A stretch of 64,000 nucleotides of DNA from Linyphia triangularis (Eukaryota; Arthropoda; Arachnida; Araneae; Linyphiidae). This document shows positions 32,141-44,125 of the stretch, piece after piece. The stretch spans positions 8,337,401 through 8,401,400 of the forward strand of contig OZ021722.1 in assembly GCA_963978545.1 (NCBI GenBank), in the 5' to 3' direction. The translations under genes and the position numbers were made by a program. Position 1 is the stretch's first letter; every line of letters begins with the position of its first letter. The notes beneath the pieces were generated by a model, which saw nothing but the letters and a program-made list of their open reading frames with translations, was not told the DNA's origin and searched no databases.

Positions 32141-32633
32141 AATTTTTCGCTTTTAGCAGTTTGCTTCGATTTCATTATTTCTTCAAAGTGTTTTTGATAA
32201 TGTATTTTGTAATATTCTTTTAGTCATTGTACATTCCTTAAAATGTATTTTTATAACAACATGCAAAAAAGTAAACTTTTCTTGCTTGTAAATCGGGAAG
32301 AAAGTAGCACTTTTCCGAGAGTCCCGCTCTAGTGCGAAAAAGTACTTTCTCGTACGCAACGTGCTCAAATTTTATAAAGTTTTAGTTCAGAAAAACATTT
32401 TTGGAAGAGATTAGCTGTCTGGCCCAAAAAAAATTTGCAACGAGTGTTTTAGTAAGACACATACCTCTGTACCTGCAAAAATTGGTATTTTCACAGTAAT
32501 TTAGTTTTCCGTGAAGAAGACGGCCAATGCAAAAATAATAATAATAGTAATCTTTCTTTTTGACACATAATAACTCAAAAACTAAATATCGTTTCTTAAT
32601 TTCTCCTATCAACAGATTTCTGAAGCATTTATC

Positions 32634-32810
32634 GCCGACCAAACGCTATAGTGGTTAGCGTGCTAGCTTCTAGACCGCGGGGTTGTGGGTCCCGTGTTAG
32701 GTATGGATGTTTGTAAATGTATGTTGGCTTGTCTAATGATGAATGTTTCGGCGCATTATAGCCCTCGTGTTGCTGACGGCGCCAGATAATCTGAATACAA
32801 CCAACCAACC
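32634..32810 (+). mobile_element. SINE-A copy 7
   Basis: Plus-strand copy with a small deletion just before box B. A perfect 12-bp direct repeat GAAGCATTTATC flanks it (32622-32633 and 32811-32822). Confidence 0.92.
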
Positions 32811-32929
32811 GAAGCATTTATCTACAAATGTGCAGGATTTCATACTTTAAATTCAATTGTAAGATAGAAAACTACACGAAAAAATTCTGAAACAGGGTCG
32901 ACTCTTTTAACCATCTATATTAACTTCGA

Positions 32930-34340
32930 TTTTGTGAGTGTGGGGATGTGCTACAAATCTGCGAAGGAAGTTGTCAGATAGATTCGATATCAATGACAGA
33001 GCATTCTATCAAGTTTTGAAGGGTGTCACTAAGAGACCACTTTTACACATGCCAGTATCGTAGTTTCGGTACAAAATTTCTTTACAAATTTCGATTCGCA
33101 AAATGTTCTAAATTTCTTTAGCAAAAAAGCTAACATCGCAATTTTCATTTTAGTAAAATGCTAAAACGATTACGGCTCCCTCACTCGCGATGTTCAATTA
33201 GTCAATGTACTTTTTACAATAAAATCCTTGACTTTTAAATATAATGCTATTTTATACTAAATATCAACTGGAAAAATTACTTTCACCCTTCATCTTGCGG
33301 GTTCGAGTCCCGTGTTAGGCATGGGTGTTTGTAAATGTATGTTGGCTTGTCTAATGACGAATGTTTAGGCGCATTACAGCCCTCGTGTTGCTGACGGCGT
33401 CAGATAATCTGAAAACAACCAGGTTGATGGCTAAACTTGAAAAGACAAAAATAGTAATTTTGCACATTTTGTGTCAAATGGTTTTAGCAAAAAAGCTAAG
33501 CCGCCCTTTCTAATTTTAGCATTTAAGAAAGTTCTTAAGTATTTTGCTAAAAAAAAAAAAGCACCCATAGCTTAATGACTGGTTTCGGATGACTATTCAA
33601 CAACTTTTCTTCATTTAATCGAACTGAAGCTTGACAGATTGATTTCCTGTCAATGACAATGCATTCCATCAAGTTTTGGGGCTGTCACTAAAATACCGCT
33701 TTTACACAGACTTATATTACCGTTTTGTAATTAAACCAACTTGCCATCCTCCAATCGCGCCGTAACTGGACAAATATATTCGTTGTGGATAAGAAATCAT
33801 TATATATCAAGTTTGGTCTATCTTTATCACTAGAAAACTACTATTACACATTCTGCTGGACTAGAGTAGAGGTAAAACTTGGTTGATAAATTCGATGTCA
33901 ATGACAGTGCATTCTTATCAAGTTTTGTGGGCTAACACTGTCACTAAAAGACCTCTTTTACACATTTATTGTCGTTTCCGATTACTTATGTCATCCAATC
34001 GAGTTGAAACTTTACAATTGGCAGGTAATCTCGTTGTCGATGACAGTGCTTTTTTATCAAGAATTGGAGCTGTCAATCAAAGGCCTCTTTAACACGCGTT
34101 TCTATTGCCTTACCTCAGACTTATCAGCTTTTATTCCCATTCTATTATCCAGACACCAAGCATAATTCAAACATGTTTTACTTAGGCAATATTTAATGAC
34201 TGAAATCGTTTCCTATTAAGTCTGACAGGGCAAAGTCTTCGGAGGACCACTTCATCCACTTTCCATCATTCAATAGATCTGAAACTTGCAGATAGACTCA
34301 TTGTGGATGACAACGTTTTCAATCAAGTTTTGGGGGCAAA
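32930..34340. repeat. Run of degenerate about 140-bp units
   Basis: At least six diverged units share TTCGATGTCAATGACAGTGC, ATCAAGTTTTGGGG and GTCACTAAAAGACC followed by CTTTTACACA, at about 32975, 33640, 33780, 33890, 34030 and 34300. Spacing is near 140 bp where consecutive. Single units occur near 15360, 30860 and, inverted, 55500. No coding role is seen. The 69-codon ORF at 33883 lies inside the repeat. SINE-A copy 8 interrupts the run. Confidence 0.65.
33295..33421 (+). mobile_element. SINE-A copy 8 (5'-truncated)
   Basis: It begins inside box B (TTGCGGGTTCGAGTCC) and runs to the ACAACC tail. The tRNA-like 5' half is missing and no flanking duplication is seen. Confidence 0.88.
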
Positions 34341-34607
34341 AAAAAGTTAGTAAATATTTCGGAATGGATGTTTCCTTCGTAGTGGTCATACACTGAAATC
34401 TGGTGACGAGCTCGATAAGTTGCAATGATACATAAAAATTGGAGATGCATGTAAAGGATTTTTATTAAAAATTTAGTTTGTATGGGTTAAATGGGATTTA
34501 TGCGACTCGTTTTTTTTTTTTTTACTTTATAGAAGCAAGCTTTCCATTTGAAGTGTTTGCCAAGTATACGTGAGAATCCTTTTGTCGGTGAAATTCCGTT
34601 TTTATTG

Positions 34608-34787
34608 CCGACCAAACGGTATAGTGGTTAGCGTGCTAGCCTCTAGACCACGAGGTTGCGGGTTCGAGTCTCGTGTAAGGCATGGGTGTTTGTAAATGTA
34701 TGTTGGCTTGTCTAATGACGAATGTTTCTGTGCATTATAGCCCTCGTGTTGCTGACGGCGCCAGATAATCTGAAAACAACCAACCAA
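34608..34787 (+). mobile_element. SINE-A copy 9
   Basis: Full-length plus-strand copy flanked by the 12-bp direct repeat CCGTTTTTATTG (34596-34607 and 34788-34799). Confidence 0.93.
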
Positions 34788-34799
34788 CCGTTTTTATTG

Positions 34800-35507
34800 C
34801 AAAGATGTAAACATACTCTTTCGGATAGTACTTACGCTTTTTTTTTTTTTTTGGCAACTTTGAAATCGCAATTCAAAGAGACGCAATAAAATACACTAAT
34901 GTTGCATTATAATTCTGAGAGTTTCAATCAGTTAAGAATTCATAATCTAATCAAAGAACTCTATATTTTTTTAATTTAAATCTTACACTGTATGTACACT
35001 GCAAATCTTCCATGTCACTGTAGTATTAAGTTGTTCTGTATCGATGCTGTTATATATAACTTAACTTTGTACTGTAACATAGACTGTTGGAATATTTGCT
35101 TGAAGCAGAAGTAATATAAATTTTCTGTTTTAAGTGCATTCTCACCAGCATATTCATACAATACAATCATATTATATGGCGACATAAAGGGACCAGGCAA
35201 AATTATTTCTTATAACCATTTACTGATATTACAAATAGGTAGCAAGGTTATCAAATATCGTAGTTTATTAATACAATGAGTATTTTATGATCAAACCCTA
35301 TTCCAATTAAAAAAAAAATTATAGTTTTTGTAATAAATTTATTTATCTTTCCAGATAATACATGGATGCTCGTGTTGGCAACAACTTGGAAAAGCAATCC
35401 TTAGTCCTAATACCCGGTAAGTTTCTACTTTTTATTAAGTGCATTAAACTATGTTGACCGAGCTTAGGCCGGTTTTCGACACCTCAAAGATCAGTTTTTG
35501 TTATAGC
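34800..35507. other. AT-rich spacer, nothing recognised
   Basis: No gene seen. A T run lies near 34839. The right end gives the TA target of the second 5.7-kb element. Confidence 0.5.
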
Positions 35508-35509
35508 TA

Positions 35510-36047
35510 CACTGCAAAAAAAATCCCGTCAAATTTACGGTTTTAAACTGGCAGCTGGGTCGCCAGTTTAAAACCGTAAAAAATACGGAAACATTCCGTA
35601 TTAAATACGGTTTTTGACTGATTGCAACGGTTTTTTCCCGTAAAATGAACGGAAACTTTCAGTAATAATTACGGTCATTCCGTACAAAATACAGTTTTCT
35701 CCCGTAAAATAAACGGAAACTTTTCGTATTAAAAACGGTTATTGACTGGTTACTAACATTGATCCCCCGTAAAATAAACATAAACTTTCCGTATTAAATA
35801 CGGTAATTTCATACAAAATAATTTACTCCCGTAAAATAAATTAAAATTTCCTGTATTAAGTACGTTGATTCCATACAAAATGCAATTTCCACCTGTAAAA
35901 TAAACAGAATTTCTGTGTTGAATAAGGTCAATTCCATATAAAATACAATTTCCCCCGTAAAGTACACTGAAACTTTCTGCAATAAATTTCATATAAAATA
36001 CACAGAAATTTTTCTGTATAAGAAACAGTTTACCCCTATAAGCGAAG
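35510..36047. repeat. Subterminal repeat array and hairpin, copy 2
   Basis: Counterpart of 20985-21522, with the same ACGG-rich units and the 14-bp hairpin near 35540-35575. Confidence 0.75.
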
Positions 36048-37231
36048 TTTTTCTCTATTTTACACAAAAACTTGCAGTGACAAAAAAGGTTTACAAATGT
36101 AAGTGAACGGTTTGCTTTTGCAAAATATTAAGAAACAATTGTAGATGGAAAAGCTTCTGCCACAAAATATATGATTAATTTTAGTATTAAACACAGTTTA
36201 CAATATCAAGAAGGCATTTGTGTTCTGCTAAAGGTTTTGTTAGTAATAATGACCATATTCAATGGATGAAAATCATAAAAATTAAAGTACAATTCTGTAT
36301 CACAGCAAAATATTCTATGTCCCATTATAAATTAAAACAAAAAAAAAAATTCCGAAGCAATAAGGTAATCCTTCAACATAAATAGAAAGGTAAAAAATAT
36401 ATCACAAAATGAGCATGTAACACAAAATAATTTATTAATAGCTATCAGTCTTTTCTTATATCAAACTATAATAATAAATTTATTTGGTTATCTATACTAT
36501 GATTACCTAGACTTTCAATTTGATTAAAACATTAAAAAAATGCAATAATTTACTAACTTTCAAAATATTCTTTAACGCGACAGGATTTAAATGTATTTTA
36601 TGACACTGTGTATATATATAAGTATTAAGTAAAACAAATTAAATTTGATAAAAATATAATTTTATTTCAATACACATAATAAAAGTATACATAATTATAA
36701 AATTTCAATACACACGAATGAAAAGTGGTTCAGATTACTTTATTTAATAAACAAAATATTATTGAAACACATCTAATAATTATTAAACATATTTAATAAA
36801 TTTTCAAAATTGACAGTATAAAAGTATACATAATTATAAAATTTCAATACACACGAATGAAAAGTGGTTCAGATTACTTTATTTAATAAACAAAATATTA
36901 AAAAATTTCTAGGAATAATTAATCATATCAATCAATACAAGCTGCAGCAACTTTTAAGGCCATATGAAAATCATTATTAATTTTTCAGTTTAGAAAAATA
37001 TGCAAAATATACGAAAAGGAAAAATTTAGATTGCGGAATGTACAAATTATTGAACACATCTAATAAATTTTCAAAATTGACCAATGCAAGTTATATCTGA
37101 ATAATTATGACTCTACAAAATCACCATCTTATAAAATGTCCAAATTACCACAGTAAACATACTTAAAAATTTTTTAAAGGCTAATAATTCAATGTATTCA
37201 CATAAGAAAATTAAGTTAAAATTGAAAGATG

Positions 37232-38462
37232 ACCACCCCTACATTTTGCAATGAACTCGCCTGGATGACGTGGAAGGCACGTGATCAGGTGGAAGTGGTA
37301 TTTAACTGCTGCTGGAGAGTCTGAAGAATCATTCTTTCACTTACTTCTGTGTGTGGGAGCGAGTTGCCTGTTGTTGTTGTTGCTAATCCTCACTGTCTGA
37401 CGGAGTCAGACAAGATCTACGAGTTCGTTGACTAAAAGGAAGTCGAAGACTAGGAGAGGATTGCTAAAGATGTGACGGTTCAACCTGGCATGCGCACCTC
37501 TTCTGCACATCTTCACCTTGATTGGTCAGCCACAACATCGGCGAGAGCGCATGTCCAAGCGGCCTGGTAAATAAAAGCAGCTAGTTAAGGTCTTCGGGGC
37601 TGCTTGCTGGGTTTTTTTAGTTTTATGTTTAGGCTCAGTTAGCCTGTAGGATACACCGAGTTGGTGTTTAGGTTACCGCTGGTCGGTGGACCTGACGTAA
37701 AGTGTACCGGAAAAGCTGTCACCGCCTTGGAATCGCTGCCGCAACCAGCCCTGGTAAGCGTAAGAAGTTCACTACTTCCCCCTCGGTGTGGCGGCCCGTT
37801 GCTTATGCTTGCAGTGTAAACAATAAACCCAATGCAATCTTTGAACTCAGCTCTGTTCTTTCTTGGTGACCAGAGTGCGTGACAAAGAGATCCTCCTTAG
37901 AGAGTCCAATGCAATCCAAGAGGTGCTCAGGAGAGGTCTGATGATTTTGGCACTTGGTGCAGGTGGCAAAGGTTTTCGTGCCCTCGTTGAAAGTTAGGCA
38001 CTTGATGTGACCGCTAGCAAGCCTTGATAGAACAGTCCGGGTATGTCTGTCACACGGGAGGTCAAGGGACAAACCCGGTTTCGAGCCCTTGTACCAATTA
38101 TGGGTTGGGGTGTTTTCCACTCCTCCGAGATCTTTGATTTTTCCAGAGAGTACAATTCCAAAAAAGTAAGTGTGGAAGAGGGAGATGTTGAAATCCTGCA
38201 ATTCTCCTTAGCAAGGATATCGGCCTGATCGAGTTGCCTGGTCAGATGGCAGTCAGGATACGCCGTCTTTCAGGCGAACAGTTGCTCCCTCAATGTACAG
38301 TAGGTCATGTACAGTGCTCCCTCAGGCCGGTGGTGGCGGTATTATGCTTTGGGGGACGTTCTCTTGGGCGTCTCTGGGACCCGTGGTTGTGGTAGAGCAG
38401 GTATCGGAACATCATTGCGGTGACTGAGCCTTTGTCTGGATTCATACCCAGAAGCACCTGTG
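37232..38462 (+). pseudogene. Tc1-family transposase relic, nested in copy 2
   Basis: Counterpart of 18570-19800, on the plus strand here. GGGGIMLWGTFSW is read at about 38325-38365. It is split by the LINE at 37371-38229. Confidence 0.6.
37371..38229 (-). mobile_element. 5'-truncated LINE fragment in copy 2
   Basis: Same insertion as in copy 1, with the CAGGCAACTCG duplication at both ends. The C-terminal polyprotein frame is 37803-38201 minus and differs from copy 1 by one residue. It travelled inside the 5.7-kb element and did not insert twice. Confidence 0.85.
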
Positions 38463-38694
38463 ATACAGATCAAAATAAAGTTTTTAATATAAATCCTTTA
38501 TATGCATTGGTAACTTTTATGTGCAATTACAACCAGTGTTTAAGCTTTTTAAATGCCACTAACATAGCTCTGTAACAATACTAATGTCATAATTAGCATT
38601 CACAAAAGCAAAACTATTTTTAAAACAAACCTCAAATAGTAAATGAAATAAACACTTGTATGTAAATGATAGCAGATTATCAAAACTACTATTA

Positions 38695-39116
38695 CCGGGT
38701 GGCCACAAAATTTACGAAAAAAAGTTCCCTGATTTCCATGATGGATTTCTGAAAATATTCCCCGATTTTATGGCAAACTTTTTATCCAATTTCCCCAACT
38801 TATCCAGAAGTGTAGACATCCTGATCAAATAGAACATGTTAGCTAAAGAGATAACGTGCCAATTTTTTAAAAATAGTTTTGGCGGTAATGAAAAGTTCAA
38901 ATTATTCCGAAACATTACATTTTCAACGATTACCGCCACAATTCTCTGGGTAAATGGCGCCAAAATGTGGATGATCAGGAAAACGTGTCTTCAGAACAAA
39001 GAAAATTTCCCTGATTTCTGTGAAATTTAAAAAAAATCCCTGATTTTTTTCCAGAATGAGATAGTTCCCTGACATTTTCCCGATTTCCAAGTTTTCCTGG
39101 TTCTGTGGCCACTCTA
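38695..39116. mobile_element. MITE with GTGGCCAC ends in copy 2
   Basis: Counterpart of 17916-18337 with the same terminal inverted repeats and TAATA-type flanks. Confidence 0.65.
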
Positions 39117-39733
39117 TATTAGTGTTATTTAAGTACAGCACCTCTAACAAAGGTGAAACAAGCAAGTTCTTATAAAACTTAGCTTACCACTGAACGTTGC
39201 AAGAAATAAAAATGTTTAATTCTAATTATAATACACTAAGTAAATTTATTCTAAAAGCACTAAAATTTATTCCAACAGTATTCTCACTTCAAATAAATAG
39301 AGTTGTATTTGTCCCTAAATCCTATCTAAAATAAAAGAATCTCGATAGTTTACCTGAAAAGTGCAGAGAACTTTTAAAGTCTAAGGAGTTGTTAGGAGCC
39401 AGCGATAAAACTGCTGTACAGCAAGGCATTCAGCACAACTGGTAGTTTCTTTTTGAAAAATTCCAATAAACTGTACAAAATATGAAAAATATTGTAAAAT
39501 TTGTCATCCTTATGTACATATATTTACACTCGTGAAAAGAGTCAAATGAACTAGCTAGCATGAAATCATCTTTTAAAAACCTTATTTTGAAATATGGATC
39601 TGCACATCAATTGGGTAGTCTAGGGATGGGATAAATGGATTAATTTCCTTCAAAAATAAAATTTAAGTTTATCTCCTTAAAATAAAGACTCAATATTTCA
39701 CACAACACTATTTCTTATTATATCATTAGGTTC

Positions 39734-40093
39734 ATGGCATTTAATGTTATAAGCGATAAAACGATAATTTGCGGAAGGAATGGATTAGAAATTCTCAATT
39801 ACTACTATCCGTTAACGCTAAAAAAAAGAAATTTATTGAAAGAAAATCTTTTTTCTTTGCTCACAAACGTAGGTTCATTTTTTAGCTACGTTTTTAAAGA
39901 ATTTTACATTAATTCAACTAACACATTTCATAAAATGAAGAGGTCTTTTAACCCCTGCATTGAAAGGCTATATCATCACACCAATGCTATAGTACTTGAA
40001 AACAGCAACATTTTAAAAATCTGTTTTGCAATTAATTCAATCCCAAAGATCACCAGCCCTTCCCTTACTTTTGCCAGTGACCAAGTACGATAA
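39734..40093 (+). other. Unidentified 119-codon ORF, copy 2
   Basis: Translation is the same as at 16939-17298. No domain recognised. Listed only because it is the longest frame of the 5.7-kb element not explained by nested repeats. Confidence 0.2.
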
Positions 40094-41208
40094 CATTTAT
40101 GACAGATGATCTTGTCTTGACAAATAAGCTATCTAATCTTGAGGAACATGATTTTCTTCAGTCAAAGGCGGTAGGTGCCATGTAAGAGACTGAAAATGTT
40201 CCCAAGTGATTTCTAAGGCAATCCCAGCAGACTTTGATTTGAAACAATCGCAATGAAACTGCAGTGTCGTTTGACTGAAACTTCACACAATGGAACAGAT
40301 GTAGTGGGGCATTTGGCGATAAAAAAAATCAAAAACATGGTAACTGAATAAGTTAAAACATAAACAATAATAAAATCAAATTAAAATTTAAGTAATAAAA
40401 TTAAAGTATGCTAACTTAAAATAAAAACCCATTGTTACAAACTGCATTTTTCCTGAAAAAAACAAAACAAATAAAGTATAAAATATAACTTAAAATAAAA
40501 CTCTTTGACAAAAACTACAATTACCCAGAAGAAAAAAATAACAAATAAAATCGCCCCCAAAAAATGTCCTAAACTACATCTGTAGTAAGTAATTTTTAAA
40601 TAAAATTTTAATTCTCAGATATCAAATCTGATCTTCCGAAGTTTCATTTGCAAAATTTGTGCCAAAACATTCAAAAGTTATTACAAAACTAAAGAGCACA
40701 TTTCTAAATGATAGCCAATGCAGTTAATTAAACTTCATTTAGTTTTACAACTCTTACAAACTCGTGAAATATTACGTACAATATTCTATATCACACGCAT
40801 ATGTTTCAGAAAAACAATAGAACAACATCGCTGTTTTTGCTTACATTCAATAAAATAAACATTTTCTGATTCTGATGTAATTTTATGTACATACATGAAT
40901 TTCATAGCAATGAACAAATTAATTGATAAATGATTATGATGAATGATTGATATGAATGCTTAATTGATCATTATAATGAAAAGAAACTTACCAAAGAAGC
41001 CACTTTCTTTCAAAACAAACATGCTCGGCGTCGTTTTCGAAGGAAGGCGTAACGCGCATGCGCAGAGAGCGATTCTTGGTGAATGACGGTTATTAACTGT
41101 AACCTTGCCTACGAAAACTGCTTTAAACCGTAAATTCAGGTTTACGGATTTAAACCGTTGATAATATTGGGAATTTCCGTATAAGTGACGGGTTTTTTTT
41201 ACAGTGTA

Positions 41209-42909
41209 GAACCATGATTTTTTGCCATCGTGTTTTCCAGGGTGAGTAGACAAAGTAACGTAATTGTTAACACTGAACAAAGGAAAATGCAAAAATTGTT
41301 GAAGTTACCGGAATTTTGTTCTTTTGATTCTTCTTTTAGTTGTGACCAAAACTTTAGCCAGGACTACAGTCAAAACTACTGGTTAAATTTTAGCCATTCT
41401 TTTTTTGAATTCTTCTCAGCTTGATTAGAGGAAATGCATTTTGTATGATTTCATGGATACAAAGATCTGTACTCCCCGGAAATAACCCCGATATTTGAGA
41501 ATTTTAGCCAGGCCTACAGTAATATATTGAGATAATTCTTTACTTCCTCTCAGTTTGATGAAAGAAAGTGCCTTTTGTATGAATTAATGCGTACGAGGGT
41601 CTGTACCAACCCCATCCCCGGATACGATCACGAAATTCGGGAAAGCCAGGTCAATAAGTGATCAGGGGTCATCAGATTTTAGATAGTCATCTTTCACTCA
41701 ATTTCAATAAATGACTTTGATTCTGTAAGTTTAAGTACTAAAACAGAGCAATTAGAAGAAGAAAAAAGTAATAATTACTTATTTTTAAATTAAATTGCGA
41801 GTTTATTAAAGCTATGAAAACACGTGTTTCAATTTTGAGTTTGGAAACGACTTTCATTTTAAAACAAAGTTCAGAGGATGCCTGGTTAGATTTGAACCAA
41901 ACAACCTCTGATCACTAGCATGCAACCTTAATGGCTCGATCAATGACGATTGCTTAAATTTCTCTTAAAATAATAAAAAATCATATTTCAAATTTGAAGC
42001 GAGAATGGTTTTCAAACACACTTTTTTTTCCGTCGATATTTATAGTGACGTAATAGCAACAATGGGCATGGTTTGGTAGCATTCACCTGGGCTTCCGTAG
42101 ACAAATACCGAACGAATGCTGTTAACCAAGTGTGTTTTTGAAAAGACGTCGTACTGCTCTTACGATTTTGTATGCCTAGGTTCCATTATGTTGGAATGAC
42201 ATTAATATTTGATATGGTGTTGTTTACCGCTTTCATATTTCCCCCCATATAAATAAATATGGCGAGTTTGGAGATATTTTTGGAAATAATTTTTGCATGG
42301 GCAAAAAAAAACCTCACAAAAATGGCAAAATTGGTGATGTTATTCGATAGACATTACATTGTTTTTCTTGGGCGTGAAACAGAAAAAAAATCAATCTTTG
42401 GTAGGTGATGCTCAAGGGCAGAGCTCTATGTTGAAGGCATTCATTTTTCAACTTTTTACGCTTTTATCGTATTTCTATGGAAATTCCGAAGGTGGGAATG
42501 ATTAGAACACCTTAAGAGGTATTAACACAGAGATTTTAATCAAAATTGGTAGTCTTTTTTTCTAGCAATTCCTGAAAAACATGATTTTTCATGATTTCAA
42601 CTTTATGCGGAGCTATTTTTACGAACATTTTAATGGCCACTACTAACCGGCATATCAAATAGGAGATGAATTTATTTGGGAGTTATTTTTGCCAAGGACC
42701 GCAGACCTTTTTTCTAGATCATTTTTTTAAAAATCAGAAAGTTCCAAAACGTGGAAAAATGCAAAGAAAAAAAAATCATTTTTTTCTTCTTTCTTTTTAC
42801 CGAATGCTGTAATTTTATTACCCTATGTAAACATATGGGTACAATTGAAAGTAACAAGAAAGCCAAGGGAGATTGCTATAATGAGGAACTTTCACGCTTT
42901 TTGGTTTTA
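41209..42909. other. Unassigned spacer
   Basis: No gene or RNA seen. 41330-41530 repeats TTAGCCAGG-CTACAGT phrases twice, suggesting a small duplication. AT-rich throughout. Confidence 0.4.
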
Positions 42910-44125
42910 TCTATAATAATAAAACAAGCTGTGTGTCTGTCTGTGGCTCTATGTATCTATAGAAACCTTACTTAAAATTGAAGTAGAGCTCTGAAATTTT
43001 CAGCATAAGTAGTTTTAACCTTCTAATTTTATGCATCACAAACAGAATTTCAAAATTTTAATTAGTTCTTTTTTAATTAATTAATAAATATGTTACAAAA
43101 CGATATCTAATAGGGCTACAGCTCTGAAATTTTCAACATCAGTAGTTTTGGCCTTTTAATCGGACTTTTAAGAAACAGAATTTTAAATTTTTATTTTGTT
43201 CTTTTTTAATTAATTTTTTTAATTAATTATTAAACATTTTATAAAACGATTACTAATAGGTCTACAGCTGTGAAATTTTCAACATAAGTAGTTTTGGCCT
43301 TCTAATTGGACTTTAGAAAAACAGAATTTTTAAGTTTTGTTTAGTTTGTTATTAATTAATTTTTTTATTAATAAATATATATATTACAAAACGATTTCAA
43401 ATAGGGCTACAGCTTTGAAATTTTCAACATATATAGTTGTGGCCTTCTACTTGGATTTTTGAAAAACAGAATTTAAAGTTTTTTTTATTTATATATATAC
43501 ATATTTTTTTTTTAATTAACAAATATTTTACAAAACGATTTGTAACTGGGCTACTTTTCGGAAATTTTCAACACAAGTAGTTTTGGCCTTCTAATTGGAC
43601 TGACAAAAAGAATGTTAAAATTTTAATTTGTTTTTCAATTAATTTTTTTACAAAAAGAGACTTCGAATAGGCATAGATCTCTGAAAGTTTCAACATAAGT
43701 AGTTTTAGCCTCTAATTTTGCTTTCCACAAACACTTGTTAATAATCTTAAAGGGGTGTTGTATTATTGTATTACCGGGGAATGGGAGAGGCTACCAATAT
43801 TAAGTCTTTACGTAGCAATTAGATTTTTGTGAGTGAAGCGAGCTTATGCTTACGCAGCAATGAACCTTTCAGAGAGCGAAGCTTGTCTATGCTTGCATAG
43901 CAATGAACCTTTTAACGAGGGAAATAAGCCTGTATTTATGTGTCCATGAACTTTTCAGCGAACGAAGCGAGCTCGATTTTGTGTAGCGATGAACCTTCCT
44001 GCGAGTGAAGAGCCAAAAACTGAGTCTTATACACGAATGACAGATTTCCGCAACGCGAGGCCTCACAGCTAGCTAAAATATTGCACATGATACAATTTCG
44101 TAGCGAAGCACGGGTATTTAGCTAG
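42910..44125 (+). mobile_element. Helitron-like non-autonomous element, copy 4 (best preserved)
   Basis: Starts TCTATAATAATAAAACAAGC after A and ends CACGGGTATTTAGCTAG before T, which are the TC and CTAG ends and A-T target of Helitrons. It has about six internal units of near 140 bp with GAAATTTTCAACATAAGTAG cores, then a terminal module with GCGAAGC words and GAGGCCTCACAGCTAGC near the 3' end. There is no coding capacity. Confidence 0.82.

Larger units (their letters stand above)
35510..41206 (-). mobile_element. 5,697-bp TIR transposon, copy 2
   Basis: An inverted copy of 15826-21522, of identical length; position x in copy 1 corresponds to 57032 minus x. The only differences I noticed are one base in the LINE frame (valine to leucine, near 37850) and one in the terminal A run. 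TA flanks it (35508-35509 and 41207-41208). Surrounding sequences differ completely from those of copy 1, so this is transposition to a new site, not a segmental duplication. It is very young on this evidence. Confidence 0.9.

Noticed and set aside
15826..41206. Segmental inverted duplication explaining the twin 5.7-kb blocks
   Set aside because: Identity stops exactly at the TA-flanked ends in both copies, the outside sequences are unrelated, and an empty site exists for copy 1.
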